Positions 10,987 through 21,119 of a DNA stretch of 64,000 nt are shown piece by piece. The stretch comes from Micrasema longulum (Eukaryota; Arthropoda; Insecta; Trichoptera; Brachycentridae). The position numbers were made by a program, and so were the translations under genes. The notes beneath the pieces were generated by a model, which was not told where the DNA came from, did no database searches, and saw only the letters and a program-made list of their open reading frames with translations. The stretch spans positions 42,575 to 106,574 of the forward strand of contig JAGVSM010001139.1 of the NCBI GenBank assembly GCA_022494885.1. The letters run 5' to 3'. Position 1 is the stretch's first letter. Every line of letters starts with the position of its first letter.

Positions 10987-11095
10987 AAAGTGGCGACTTA
11001 AACCAGCTATTGACAGGTCATAAGCCCTGTAATCGCCTTTATTCCCATATCCCTTTCTCAAAAATGTTTTCCCTCTCTGTTGCAACAAATTTAAA
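10987..11095. mobile_element. Family F fragment (one inverted arm)
   Basis: Carries the F arm words GACTTAAACCAGC, GACAGGTCATAAGCCCTGTA and TCAAAAATGTTTTCCCTCTC, then the ATAAATAAATAA run. Only one arm is present. Confidence 0.75.
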
Positions 11096-11099
11096 TAAA

Positions 11100-11815
11100 T
11101 AAATAAATAATAAATATAGTTATCTCATTTGGGTATTAATAATTTTTATACAAAACGGTTTGAATATTAAAAAAAATAAAGCTCTAAACATAAATCTTCA
11201 TATTTTTTATAAAGGTTGTTTTGTGAGCTTCAAAAGAACTGAGGGATTTTGAAATGTAAAAGGCTATTAATGAAGAATAAGTTTTCTTTCATAAAATACG
11301 AAACCTTGAAATACTACGGTACATTTAATATTTTTTTTACTTTTGTTATTTATCTGAATAAAAGAATGTTTGATGCCACGATTCTGAATTCAATAAAAGA
11401 AAATACCCTAAAGGGCTTAAAAAAACGTAAAAAAGTCTTGTATTTCTTTGAAAAGGATAGTTATTGAGAATATTCAGAGCTTGTTATATTAAATTGTAAA
11501 TAACTGGTGGTTGATTCTTAATGAAACCATTTCGAGATGATTTATTTTTCACAAAGAAAAAAAATGAATCTCGAAGAAGAAATAAAAAAAAAAAACACGA
11601 TCGAGAAAAGAGGTAAATAACGCACAATTATAAATACAGACACAATACATGTAAACATTACACATTACTATGAAAATATTATTATAACCACAGAGATGGA
11701 GAATATTTTAGAGAAAGAAATATGGAAGTCTTGGTATAAATAATTTGTATTTTGATCTTCAAAAATATCACATAATTTCAACCTGTATTGACTATGTACA
11801 GTCGGACGAATAATA
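11100..11815. other. AT-rich DNA, no feature seen
   Basis: A lysine/phenylalanine-rich 72-codon frame at 11249-11467 has no recognisable domain and matches the base composition; not called. Confidence 0.45.
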
Positions 11816-11879
11816 CGTACAGTTTGGTGTGTGAAATAGAACCAGAAACCTAGACAAGTATTTTCGACTCAATAATGGA

Positions 11880-12110
11880 CACCTTTCACACCTAATGGTT
11901 CATAGGGCACGACATTGATACACCAATCGCACCGCAGGTAAGATGATCAGTCTAATGCTTCATGTGCCATTCCAGAGACTATGAAATATTCCAGTGTAAC
12001 AACGTGGTATTAAATTAATATTTTATCTCAACCGTGTCGGGAATCAAACCCGGGACATTTTGCGTGGTAGGCAAACGCGCTGACCGTTACATTACGAGGC
12101 GAGAAAAATA
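11880..12110 (-). mobile_element. SINE family A copy
   Basis: Minus strand: head with CCTCGTAATGTAACGGTCAG and a good B box (GGGTTTGATTCCC), body with CTCTGGAATGGCACATGAAG, ATCATCTTACCTG, and GGTGTATCAATGTCGTGCCC. The head is better preserved than at 238-520. Confidence 0.8.
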
Positions 12111-12382
12111 TTTGCTTTTCTAAAACAATTTCATTGTATCTCAAATAACATACTATTGTCGTAAATGAAAGTGACACTAAACAAAATCTTTTTTTTTTCA
12201 GAAATACCAAATAAAGTGATTATTGATCAAAAACAATTATGTCCGATAAAACATTTGCTTATGTTAGATTTTATGTTTGTTTTTAGGTAAAAAATTTGTA
12301 AAATGTATAAAAAAAATAATACAAGTGACTCTATTTTTGTAATTAAATGTAAAAGGTAAAGAAGAAAGGTAGTTTTACACGG

Positions 12383-12492
12383 CAATATTTTATTGTTTCT
12401 GGACTGGCACCTGAAATGTGAGACTGATCAAAATATGCATGATTTGGTGTACCAATGCAGTGTCTTATGCACCACATGATGTGAAGTGAGTC
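12383..12492 (+). mobile_element. SINE family A body, 5'-truncated
   Basis: Starts within the body at TTTCTGGACTGGCACCTGAA and continues through GGTGTACCAATGCAGTG to GCACCACATGATG. No tRNA-like head. It faces the copy at 11880-12110. Confidence 0.7.
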
Positions 12493-12494
12493 GC

Positions 12495-12995
12495 GAAGTT
12501 AATGTTAATTTAAATATATAAAAAAAAAATCTTGTGAAAATGAATACATTTGGCACGAACTCTGCATGGTAACCAAACGTCATAGCCAATATATTTGTTT
12601 AAACAGTTACTTAACGAGTAATTAAATAGTAAAAAAATTTCGTGAAAACACATGTCTTCAAACTTTTGATTAGGAAATAATAGTTAAGACTAGGAAAAAC
12701 TCTCAACCATTTCAAGCCGGGTGGTGATTGAAAATACAAGAATTTAAAGTTTTTTTTTTATTTTCGTACCTATCGAAACTCAAAAGCAGGGAGTTTATTT
12801 TTAATCAATGAAACCCTTCAGTGTATCTATAATTTTTTATATACATGTATAAAACCAGAATTACACAGTAAAAAACGTTTTTCACTTTGACAGCTGGCGT
12901 TTGGCTGGTTCGTTTGCATTGTAATTTATAAACGATATATAACACAAGCATGTGATTATATTACATTAAAATGTTTGTGAAGTTAAAGTGCTGAG
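12495..12995. other. AT-rich DNA, no feature seen
   Basis: No coding frame or repeat recognised. Confidence 0.4.
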
Positions 12996-12999
12996 ACCT

Positions 13000-13260
13000 T
13001 TATTTATGCAGGTGAGATTTCTAATTGAACTATTTCACATGAAAATCTTATTTTTCCAATTTCTTTACTTCTTTATGGACCAGCAGGATTTATCAACAAT
13101 ATTTTAAGTTTGTCTATTTTTTTGTAAACTAGGACTGGATTCAACTTCCGAGAAGCATTTAATATTTAAATATTCCAACAGAGATGAAGAACATTTTAGT
13201 GAAGAAAATATAAAAGTCTAGGCATCTACGGGCTTATGACCTGTAAACCAAAAATTTTGA
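13000..13260. mobile_element. Family F, diverged fragment
   Basis: Contains GACCTTTATTTATGCAGGTG, TTTATCAACAATATTTTAAG, GTTTGTC, GACTGGATTCAACTTCC, CAACAGAGATGAAGAACATT and GTCTAGGCATCTACGGGCTT, in the order seen around 20.8 and 15.4-15.6 kb. Older copy than 14821-15313. Confidence 0.6.
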
Positions 13261-13389
13261 CAAACTCCAAATATTGTTGATATCCATAGTAGTTAAATCA
13301 GATCAGAAAGGGTTAAAGTAATTTTGTTTCAATGTTAAAAAGAAAAATGCCTACGTGTGTGATACTGAAAAACCTTTGTCCAAATATCT

Positions 13390-13535
13390 AGGCAAGAACC
13401 TTTGAGATAAACAAATTACAACAAAGATGAAGAACATATAAAATATGGCAATATGACTTCCTAGGAGGTGAAATCCATTTTTTGTCTACAAATATTTGGA
13501 CAAACTCAAAATATTGTCCTACGAACCTTTAAGCA
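13390..13535. mobile_element. Family F, small fragment
   Basis: ACAAATTACAACAAAGATGAAGAACAT, CTTCCTAGGAGGTGAAATCC and GTCTACAAATATTTGGACAA match the terminal arm of family F (quoted in pieces). Internal part missing. Confidence 0.5.
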
Positions 13536-13606
13536 ATTTTCAGGATTTTTCAGGAATTTAATTGACCATTCATGTTATTTCTGTGTTTTGGGTTTATTAT
13601 AGTCAG

Positions 13607-13640
13607 ACCAGTCTGACGATGTCGAAACCCGGTCACTGGT
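13607..13640 (+). ncRNA. Hammerhead-ribozyme-like motif of a Penelope-like remnant
   Basis: Helix I strands ACCAGT (13607-13612) and ACTGGT (13635-13640) are perfectly complementary. Between them lie CTGACGA (13613-13619, the CUGANGA core), GAAA (13624-13627) and the cleavage triplet GTC (13632-13634). The strands would give a minimal type I hammerhead as known from Penelope-like retroelements. Helix II is nearly absent (only TGTC between the two cores) and helix III is minimal, so this copy is probably inactive. It is followed by a poly-A-rich stretch (13641-13690). Confidence 0.5.
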
Positions 13641-13944
13641 AAAAAAAATTATAAATGAAAGTGGAATAAAACTATAAAATATTTTTTTTTTATAATTAAA
13701 ATGTTGTTCCACCAAAAAATGTCAGTAAAAAACCTCAATATATTTTGGATTTATAGTTAAAGGTCTTGGGTTTTTGATCTTTAAAATTAAAAAAAAAAAG
13801 CCGAAAGTCAATATTTATCAATATTACCTTTTGATGATGTGACCTTGTGATGCATAGGGCACTATAATTGCCCTCGAATTGCAAAGTTTATGAATTTTTT
13901 AAATAATATATTCATTCTTTTGAAATAAAATTACATGAAATCAA

Positions 13945-14310
13945 TGTGTGGGGAGTAGACGTTGGAAGAATACCTCGTTCTAGGAGGAGGAAAATTTAGA
14001 GTGGACTGTATTGTTAGGAAGGAAGGTTGCGCAACTCCACTAACCTGCTGATGGATGAGGCGTGACGTGTGCTGGAACCCTGGTGAAGCCGGTGGTCTGA
14101 AGACGCTGGCACAGCGTGTTTGGATGGAACTGGCGGTCTAAAATGACGCAAGCACACCTCGCTTGTGGAAATATTAATAAAGCACTTCACTCGTTAATGT
14201 TAGATTTTGTACTGATTATAAAATGTTTGTTCCAGCACTCACACGTAGTATTATTGTTACATGGAGTGCGCTAGGAAATGGGAAGGACGGGTAGGTAGGT
14301 ATAGATTTGG
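13945..14310 (-). repeat. Dispersed repeat R2, minus copy (pair of 38995-39395)
   Basis: The reverse complement matches the 39-kb copy at ACAATACAGTCCACT, GCTGTGCCAGCGTCTT, ACGCCTCATC, ATCAGCAGGT and CATTTCCTAGCGCACT. It is clearly GC-richer than its surroundings. No coding potential in either copy. Candidate LTR, LINE 5' region or promoter-bearing element. Confidence 0.65.
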
Positions 14311-14639
14311 TCCGAACACAATGCGTTTAAATATTGAAATAAATAAAAAAAAGTCATTTTATGATTAATTAATTATAATAAAAGTAGGCATAAACGCGCA
14401 AGTTTTATTAAGTCATTTGATAATTATAATTAAATCATTTCAACAACCCTTTAGAAGTCGTTTCATAAATTAATAGTCAGCTTTTAATTATATTTTAATT
14501 CGAAAATAATGTAAGTTCCGTAATCCGGATCCGGACGTAATGAAGACGCCTGTTTGTTATTTTCAGTTATTATACTTTATTAATATAGTTCAAGCCGTTC
14601 CCTCATAGAACTTTCATAAAAGTCAGAAAGCCACTTTCG

Positions 14640-14760
14640 GCATTTTATTGTTTTTATTATTTATTTATTATATACGCCCGGAGGGCTTTTACCGAAAGGT
14701 ACAAAATTAAAATTTAAGCGTTTCATGAAAAAACAAGTCAATATGTAGGTCTAATAAACA
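14640..14760 (-). mobile_element. LINE 3' end
   Basis: Minus strand: GTAAAAGCCCTCCGGGCGTA followed by TATAATAAATAAATAAT. The 'CCCYYNGGGCGTA-(TAAA)n' ending recurs at 45179 (CCCCTTGGGCGTATTGTAAA), so this is a 3'-UTR-only LINE copy. Confidence 0.6.
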
Positions 14761-14820
14761 TGTTTCTCCTTTTCCAATAAAATTGTATTCGTATTCAAAA
14801 GGTAGATAGATATTTAATAG

Positions 14821-15313
14821 ATTATTTATTCAATAATGTTTTGAGTATGTCCAAATGCTTGCAGACTGGCTGGATCTCCTCCCAAGGGAGTTATCCTCTT
14901 TATTTTTTTGCAACACAGAGAAGAAACATTTTTGAGAAGGGAATAAGGGAATATGGAAGTCTAGGCGTTTACAGGGCTTATAACCTGTCATTGGAACCAC
15001 GTTCAGCTCAACGAATCTTACCCACATAGTAAAGGTTTCAGCTCTTTTACTTCACAAAAATCAACAGGTGGAAGAATTGAGGATATGTGGATTTTGAAAC
15101 ATAGGCAAAATGATGAATGGTACACAGTGTGTAAAGTGGCCACTTAAAGTAGCCAATATGTCGTAAACCCTGTAAATGCCTAGATTTCCATATTTCCTTC
15201 TCAAAAATGTTTTTCTTCTCTGTTTAAAAAAAAAAGTGAATAACTCCCCAGGGAGGAGATCCAGTCAGTCTGCAAGCATTTGGACATTCTGAAAACATTG
15301 TTGAATAAATAAT
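14821..15313. mobile_element. Family F, best full copy: long inverted-repeat element
   Basis: A 493-bp element with inverted arms of about 170 bp (14821-14997 and about 15154-15313). The outer ends are ATTATTTATTCAA and its complement. Shared arm words include GTCCAAATGCTTGCAGACTG, GGATCTCCTCCC, CAGAGAAGAAA, ACATTTTTGAGAAGG and TTTACAGGG. The centre (about 155 bp) has the words GGTTTCAGCTCTTTTACTTC and AAAGTGGCCACTT. No ORF, so it is non-autonomous. The left arm has an internal AAGGGAAT duplication. I do not recognise the superfamily; a MITE or foldback element is the natural reading. Confidence 0.8.
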
Positions 15314-15414
15314 GTAATGAACATTTATCAACGTTTTGAATATGTTTACAATTTCACGCATGAGCAAACTGAGATTTCTTATGCTTTGTGGAAGCAGTTC
15401 TAACAAACCAATCT

Positions 15415-15655
15415 ATTAACAATGTTTAGAGTTTGTCTAAATTTTTGTAGAAAAAAACTGGATTCCACCCCCTAGGGAGCTGATAATATTAAAATATTAA
15501 AACAGAAATAGATAACATTTATAATAAGATAAAAAAGAAGTCTATGCATCTACAGGGGTTATGACCAGTCATGAGCCGTTTTAAGTGTCCATTTTACACA
15601 CTGTGTATCATTCACCAATCTGACCATATTTGAACATTTATTTTACTTCAATTCT
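15415..15655. mobile_element. Family F, partial copy
   Basis: Begins CAATGTTTAGAGTTTGTCTA, then CTGGATTCCACCCCCTAGGG, GTCTATGCATCTACAGGGGT and TTTTACACACTGTGTATCAT. Lies about 100 bases after the full copy, head-to-tail, and is more diverged. Confidence 0.65.
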
Positions 15656-15854
15656 TTACAATTTAAGGCAAAAAATTAAAGCATGATCCCATTTATTTTC
15701 ATGTTCCCAACCACCAAAAGTCAAAATCTGCTGTTTCAGGAGGTAATCATAGAAAATGGTCATGTCCACTTTGTTAAATTTGGGTAAATGTGACGTTTGG
15801 GTTCTAAAGTGTCCATATTGAAACAAAACTGTGAAGTAATTGACCAAATTAATA

Positions 15855-16045
15855 ATCCGGGTTGTGGTCTCGTGGCTAGTGTCTTAGACTCATGGATCAA
15901 AGGTCCGTGGTTCGAATCCCACTCTACCTAAACTTGATTCCCATTTTCTAATGGTGAGTTATTTACAACTCGTTGAAAATGCCCCTTATGATTAAATATT
16001 GAATAAAAAACGCAAATATTTATTTTTACAATAAAAAAAAAAAAA
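15855..16045 (+). mobile_element. SINE family B copy
   Basis: tRNA-like head: GGTTGTGGTCTCGTGGCTAG (A box region) and GTCCGTGGTTCGAATCCCAC (B box). Body: TTGATTCCCATTTTCTAATG, GTGAGTTATTTACAACTCGT, ATTGAATAAA, then a poly-A tail ending about 16045. Three more copies are at 16612, 21120 and 59668. Confidence 0.8.
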
Positions 16046-16184
16046 AATTCAGCGACTTTAAATCATTTATTCTAAATGCTTACAGATGTGATATTAATAC
16101 ATTTGTTGCAAAAGCAATGCTCGAAAATAATATTAAATAAATAGTCTGAAAAAAAATAAAAATCATTTTTAGACTTGACCATTC

Positions 16185-16335
16185 TTGAAGATTACCTCCA
16201 GATTTATTTAATCTTCTTAGAGCAACTTTTGTAGATCTTCTGGCTTTTTGCAGAACTTATAAACAAAAAAAAACAGTGTGGGATGAAGATGTGGTGGCCT
16301 GGTTTAGCACGAAGTTTTATATCTTGATCTTGTTT
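16185..16335 (+). mobile_element. LINE 3' end (same family as 56180-56850)
   Basis: GTAGATCTTCTGGCTTTTTG and AGTGTGGGATGAAGATG, GGTTTAGCAC match the end of the ORF and 3' region at 56.6 kb, at lower identity than the 23-kb copy. Confidence 0.6.
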
Positions 16336-16548
16336 ATGATTTTTTTTTAAAGGAATAACCCGCTAAGGCTCTCTTTATAGGCTTGTCTGCAAGTGGGATG
16401 GAAGATAAATGGAAGGAGGTAATGAAAAATACACCACAATACCCAGACTTGAGGGAAAAATCTTTCTTAGATATTTTTCTTGCAACTGGCGGGAATCGAA
16501 CAAGCGACGCCAGTTTCACAGTTGGCCGTCTTACCAACTGCGCCACGG
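16336..16548 (-). mobile_element. SINE family C copy
   Basis: Minus strand starts CCGTGGCGCAGTTGGTAAGA, followed by GTGAAACTGGCGTCGC and a B box mutated to TGTTCGATTCCCG. The body includes AAGAAAGATTTTTCCCTC and CATTACCTCCTTCCAT, ending in AGCGGGTTATTCCTTTAAAA. Second copy at 36445-36662 has the same limits. The open frame beginning MAQLVRRPTVK is this SINE head read as protein, not a gene. Confidence 0.85.
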
Positions 16549-16611
16549 TTTTTATTACAGTATTTACGAAAAAATCAATATTAACGTTTTTATAATTATC
16601 TTAAATTTTTC

Positions 16612-16755
16612 CATTTTCGTGGCCATTTTAAACGAGTTTTAAATAACTCACCTTCAGAAAATAGAAACCAAGTTGGGGTAGAGTGGGGTTTGAATTTCGG
16701 ACCCCTGATACGTGAGTCCACAACACTAGCCGCGGGACCACAACCCGGTTCAATG
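16612..16755 (-). mobile_element. SINE family B copy
   Basis: Minus strand: CCGGGTTGTGGTCCCGCGGC, ACTCACGTATCAGGGGTCCG, then AACTTGGTTTCTATTTTCTG and GGTGAGTTATTTAAAACTCG. B box is degenerate. Lies 64 bases from the family C copy. Confidence 0.75.
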
Positions 16756-17027
16756 AATAATGAATCATATGAGTGTAAAAGAAGCGAGGTCTGAATGCGA
16801 AGAAATAGTGATGTGGCATTCTATTCTCTCTGCCTACTTCGGATCAACGGTATAATTGTTTTATTGTTTGTTTTTGACTTTTTCTTTTTCATTCTTTTCA
16901 CACACGGTGTCCGAGAAGAATCGAGAATACAGTTCTGAGTGTAACACAGAACCAGAATCCTTGAAAAGTGTTTTTGACCTAATGGCTACTCTCAAAAAAG
17001 GATCCCAAAAAAGGAAAAGGAGTGAAG

Positions 17028-17095
17028 ATAAGCCGCCTTGTTGTGTAGTGGTCGGAGTGTTTGTTAAACCTTGTTGAGGTTTCGGGAAAGATTTC
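17028..17095 (+). mobile_element. Truncated SINE head
   Basis: CCGCCTTGTTGTGTAGTGGT and GAGGTTTCGGGAAAGATT line up with the family A A-box and B-box regions. No body follows. It is preceded at 16928-16990 by a 55-base motif that recurs at 11822, 19428 and 48806. Confidence 0.4.
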
Positions 17096-17099
17096 TAGC

Positions 17100-17344
17100 A
17101 TGGTCCGCATTAATATTTATTTTGAAGGTGGACAGAAATTTATGATGAATCATAAATTTTGGTAAACCTTAATGTTTTAGATTATCAAGATACATGTATA
17201 CCTTCCAGGGACGTGAGGTGACATAAAATATGTAAGTCACTACTACCGATATAGTAGTTTGAGTTGAGTGCTTTGAAATAAAATTAAAAGCAAATTAAAG
17301 CCATTATTTTAGCATAAAAGAGTTATCTTGGTACGTGTATTTGT
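17100..17344. other. No feature seen
   Basis: AT-rich, no recognised repeat or frame. Confidence 0.4.
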
Positions 17345-17530
17345 ACATACACAAATCTGGATTTCTCTCAAGGGGAAGAGGTATATATTTTTATTTATAT
17401 CCCTACAGAGATGAGGTAGAATTTTTTCAAATTCAGGATTATGGATATTCTAGCGTTTACAGGGCTTATGACCTGTCATTGGCTGGGTTAAGTGGCCACT
17501 TTAAGTAGGTACTACAACATTCCCCATTCC
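17345..17530. mobile_element. Family F fragment
   Basis: CTACAGAGATGAGGTAGAAT, TTTACAGGGCTTATGACCTG, TCATTGGCTGGGTTAAGTGG and CCACTTTAAG are the F arm and arm-centre junction. Confidence 0.7.
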
Positions 17531-17839
17531 GCTTATTAGCGAATATCCACACAGATAACATTTTTGATTTTTGTATATATGTTACTAAACGAGAAACCAT
17601 TCACAAGCGAGTTGGAGTGCCATGTTGTGTAATAAGATCTGGTCAAATATAAGTAAAAATAAATTGCAGAGTAATCTGCAGGCGATTACTAGTACTTAAT
17701 TTAACTCGGAAGAGTCTCAACTACATAAAATAAAGTAATCTGCTAATTAAAATACTTAACTTCAATATCAATACATAGATGATAAGATTGTATAATTACC
17801 TAGAATATGTTCATGCAATTGTAATTTTCTCAACTGACC

Positions 17840-17900
17840 GTTTTTTGAGTAGGTAGGAAGAAATTGTCTTTGCCCGCCTTTATTTGTGTATTAAGCGATA
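17840..17900 (+). mobile_element. LINE 3' end scrap
   Basis: GAGTAGGTAGGAAGAAATTG and TTTGCCCGCCTTTAT match the plus-strand tail at 41885 and the minus-strand tail at 26352. Confidence 0.45.
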
Positions 17901-17954
17901 AACAAAATTAAATGGATGCTTCATAGAACGGTTGACATTATCATGCTAATATAC

Positions 17955-18345
17955 TATACTGATTATATTCTGGACATGTCCATCTTCAAGTATTTGGATG
18001 GACTTGATCGTGCCATGCCTTTTCTCTCGGTCTTCGTCGTTTTCTGCATCCACCAACATTTGCATCGTAGATCCTTTTGGCCGTTCTTTAGCTGTCCATT
18101 CACTCTACATGTCCAAACCAACGCAGCACCCCTTTCTTGATTCTGTCAATAATGCATGTCTCAGCCTTACACACTTCACGGATCTCGACATTTGTGCACC
18201 TATCATACATAAAACACCCACAGAATATAAAAAATAAACAGAGATAGGTTTGTTAGAAATGTTTCCCCAATGCAAGAAAGATCTCAATTTGCGCATACGC
18301 AGAATTGTGAATTTAGTACTGGGTGACTGCCTTATTGAAAGCAAC
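17955..18345 (-). pseudogene. RTE-like LINE C-terminal fragment
   Basis: On the minus strand, with frameshifts, it reads KCVRLRHALLTESRKGCCVG, LDM, then SEWTAKERP and DAENDEDREKRHGTIKS. This aligns by motif order with the 'RKGSLRWFGHVKRM ... RPKKTWHDQI' region at 6.2-6.6 kb. Heavily mutated. Confidence 0.5.
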
Positions 18346-18482
18346 AGACTTACGCGGTTCTATATTTCAGTATAAGACTGCGCTCCATTTAGTTTTACTT
18401 TAGTATCTTCAGTTCTTGCATAAATGCGCAGGCGAAAGGTTGTATGCTGGTTCGTCGTAATTTCGTAGAAGTTATTTAATTT

Positions 18483-18600
18483 TTTATTTTATTTATTTAT
18501 TTATATTTATTTTATTTTATTCAGAAAACATACAGTCATACGAAATAAGTATTAAAAACAACAATTTTTTTATAAAAAGGCCAATTAAGTTTTCATAAAT
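18483..18600 (-). mobile_element. LINE 3' tail
   Basis: The plus strand reads TTTATTTTATTTATTTATTT followed by ATTCAGAAAACATACAG. A run of TTTA units at the left edge of a minus-strand insertion is the mark of a poly(A)-like LINE tail here. 18600-19140 holds nothing else recognisable. Confidence 0.45.
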
Positions 18601-19144
18601 TAAAAAGATATAAACATTAAATGTGACAAAAAAAATAAATAAGAATTTTAAGTGAGAAAAGAATAATTGTTGACATTTGCGTTTTCAATGGAGGTAATAA
18701 ATTAAAATAAATAAAAATATAGAATGTACACTCCGAGCCATCCACGCACACACATGAACGCACATATAAAACATTCACAAATACATACATTATTAATAAA
18801 TGAATATCGATCTCATCTCAGATTGCTACAATTAATAAAAAACTAAATGGAAAAAATATTTGTTGTAGTTACTAAAAAGACTTATTAAATTACGTACTGA
18901 TTGTTTAGACATATTTTTTTAAGGAAGCATTTGTTTGATCCAATCTATGGACGGACTACGCATGATACCTACATTATGATACCGATATTAAATATTAAAA
19001 AAAAAAATACGTGTATTAACTATTAATGAATCTAAGGAGGTTTATCATTAGATATACCTCCTTAGGTTCAGTCTACATTGCGGAACGTGCTAAATAACCC
19101 GTAAAAAATCTGAATTAAATTTATGCATTCACAATAAAAATACT

Positions 19145-19275
19145 GTTTCTTTTTTTTTGTTTTGCTAAGAGGCGTTTCTCTTTTATCGCACCAAAAGTGT
19201 TTAATATTTTTGAAGAACACATTAAGCTCCTTAAAACAAAATCACAGACAGGTTCAGGAAAGGGATTTTAGTTGA
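19145..19275 (+). pseudogene. LINE C-terminal end (family of 56995-57375)
   Basis: Reads FAKRRFSFIAPKVFNIFEEH then IKLLKTKSQTGSGKGF before TAG. The 57-kb copy reads FA-RHLSFIAPRGFNILKER and IKLSKTKTIFKK in the same place. Confidence 0.6.
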
Positions 19276-19279
19276 TTAC

Positions 19280-20160
19280 TTCTTTAACTTTCAATGATTT
19301 GAATGATGGGGTTATTTTATGCAAATAAAATATTCATCTTTTTTGTTTTTGTTATATTCAAGTATTATATAATTTGCTTTGTGTATACTATTGTGATTAT
19401 TCTTTTCATTACGTCCAGGCAGAAATATAACCAAAACCTTAGACCAGTGTTTTTGATTCGATGGCTGCTCTCTGATAAAAATCTAAATCGGTAAATAAAG
19501 AAGTCGAAAGGAGATAATTTCGTCTTGTGAAATGGTTGATGCGTTTGCCTTCCATTAAAAATATGAACAAATTTCGTTAGTATATGAAAACATTCTAGGT
19601 AAATGAATGTAAATACAAGCAAATAAAATTGCACGCATGTATTATATATATTTGTAAATACATACGTATACACAACTTTTTTTAAAACAAAAATTTACAC
19701 CCTCATATTATGAAAAGTGGAGGTATTTATTAAGACATTTTATTGATAATTGATTATGATGTTTTGATGTGCATGTACAAGTATATTTTTCGTCACAACT
19801 AAAGACAATACTTCAGTTCCACGGAGTTGGGTCTTCATAATAATTTAAGCAAAAAACTCGTAATAAATTAAATGAAATTTACGTATTCAAACCATTTTCC
19901 ATTCCTATCTACTTCATGTGAAAACTTGCGATCAATGATTTGTTTAATTAAAAAGTCGAGTAAAATACAAAGTTAGTTTTCATTCAATCTGTTGAAGTTT
20001 TCAGAAAATTGCATATTGAGTAGATATCCATTTAAACTTCTATGCATTGGAAATATTTTCTCCTTTTTTAATAAATAAATGATTCTAGAACCAACCCATG
20101 AATATTGGATTCTCTTTTTTTTTAGTAGAAAAGAAGTACGAGTATTTGCATTTTTATCAC
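19280..20160. other. AT-rich DNA, no gene seen
   Basis: Open frames at 19303-19494 and 19365-19673 are low-complexity and lie on opposite strands of the same DNA. A copy of the recurrent 55-base motif is at 19428-19480, followed by a degraded tRNA-like segment near 19525. Confidence 0.4.
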
Positions 20161-20164
20161 AGTT

Positions 20165-20530
20165 TTTTTTTGTCTTTTTGTTGATCTGACGATCTGTTTT
20201 ATTTGGACTAGTCAGTCTCCTGTGATGAGGCCCAACTATTCTTTCATAACTAAGGGGGACTTCCAGAAGGCAATTATTTGGTTGCTGTGGACACCAGACC
20301 ATCGCTGCTTATTCTATTTATGTTGTTTCTCCGGAATCTTCCACGGGATCTGCTTCAGTGCACTACACTCGTATATCGATTTCGCACGATTCCCATATAA
20401 AGTCATTTCTGACCCGGTCTCGCAGTGTTTCCGGTAATCGATCTGACAACCCTCATCTCTGACGTGTTTCTACAGAATGTCAAGATGGGCCTCAAACATG
20501 TCTTATATATTCTCAGTTTGCTGTCAATTA
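20165..20530 (-). pseudogene. LINE C-terminal fragment, frameshifted
   Basis: Minus-strand pieces MRVVRSITGNTARPGQK, RSRGRFRRNNINRISSDGLV and WASSQETDQS follow the order of the insect LINE segment 'GVTLRDRVRNE ... RRRxWNxHVNRM-DDRLV'. Three reading frames are needed. The alternative, a host coding exon on the plus strand (MMRPNYSFITKGDFQ...), has no support. Confidence 0.45.
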
Positions 20531-20584
20531 GCATGTTTTTATTTTTCCATATTTTGTTGACCTGATCTCTTTATTTTTTGAATT

Positions 20585-21118
20585 TATTTCTACAGAGAGG
20601 GAAAACATTTTTGAGAAGGAAATATGGAATTCTAGGCATTTACAGGTCTTATGACCTGTCATTGGCTGGTTTAAGTGGCCACTTTACACACTGTGTAACA
20701 TTCACCATTCTGCATGTTTGAACATCCACATTTCCTCAACTCTTCCATCTGTTGACTTTAGTGAAGTAAAAGAGCTGAAACCTTTATCACGTGGGATTTT
20801 ATTTTATTTTACTATGTGAGATTCATCCGGCTGAACCAAATCACCTACTAGGCAACGCCTGAAAACAATTTTCCAATTTTTAAACTTCTTCTTGTACCAG
20901 GTAGTAATTCAACAATGTTTGATTATGTCAAAATGCTTGAAGACTGGCTGAATTTCCTCCCTAGGAAGTAAAGTGGCCATTTAAGCCAGCCAACGACAGG
21001 TCATAAGCCCTGTAAATGCCTAGACTTACATATTCCCTTCTCAAAAATGTTTTCCTTCTCTGTTGAAATAAATTTAAATATGTACAACTCCCTAGGGAGG
21101 AAATCCAGCCAGTCTTTT
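20585..21118. mobile_element. Family F, composite copy
   Basis: Left arm at 20590-20680 (GAGAAGGAAATATGGAATTC, GACCTGTCATTGGCTGG), the full centre (TTTAAGTGGCCACTTTACAC, AAGAGCTGAAACCTTTATC, GAGATTCATCCGGCTGAACC), then an outer-arm segment (CTTGAAGACTGGCTGAATTT) and a right arm (GACAGGTCATAAGCCCTGTA ... CTCCCTAGGGAGGAAATCC). The centre is in the opposite orientation to 14821-15313, as expected for a palindromic element. Confidence 0.7.
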
Positions 21119-21119
21119 T

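Noticed and set aside
14285..14305. Telomeric TTAGG-type repeat (GGTAGGTAGGTATAG)
   Set aside because: Only three imperfect units inside repeat R2; also written as CTACCTACCCATCC in the other copy.
20222..20437. Plus-strand gene MMRPNYSFITKGDFQ...
   Set aside because: The opposite strand shows LINE C-terminal motif order; plus frame has no domain.
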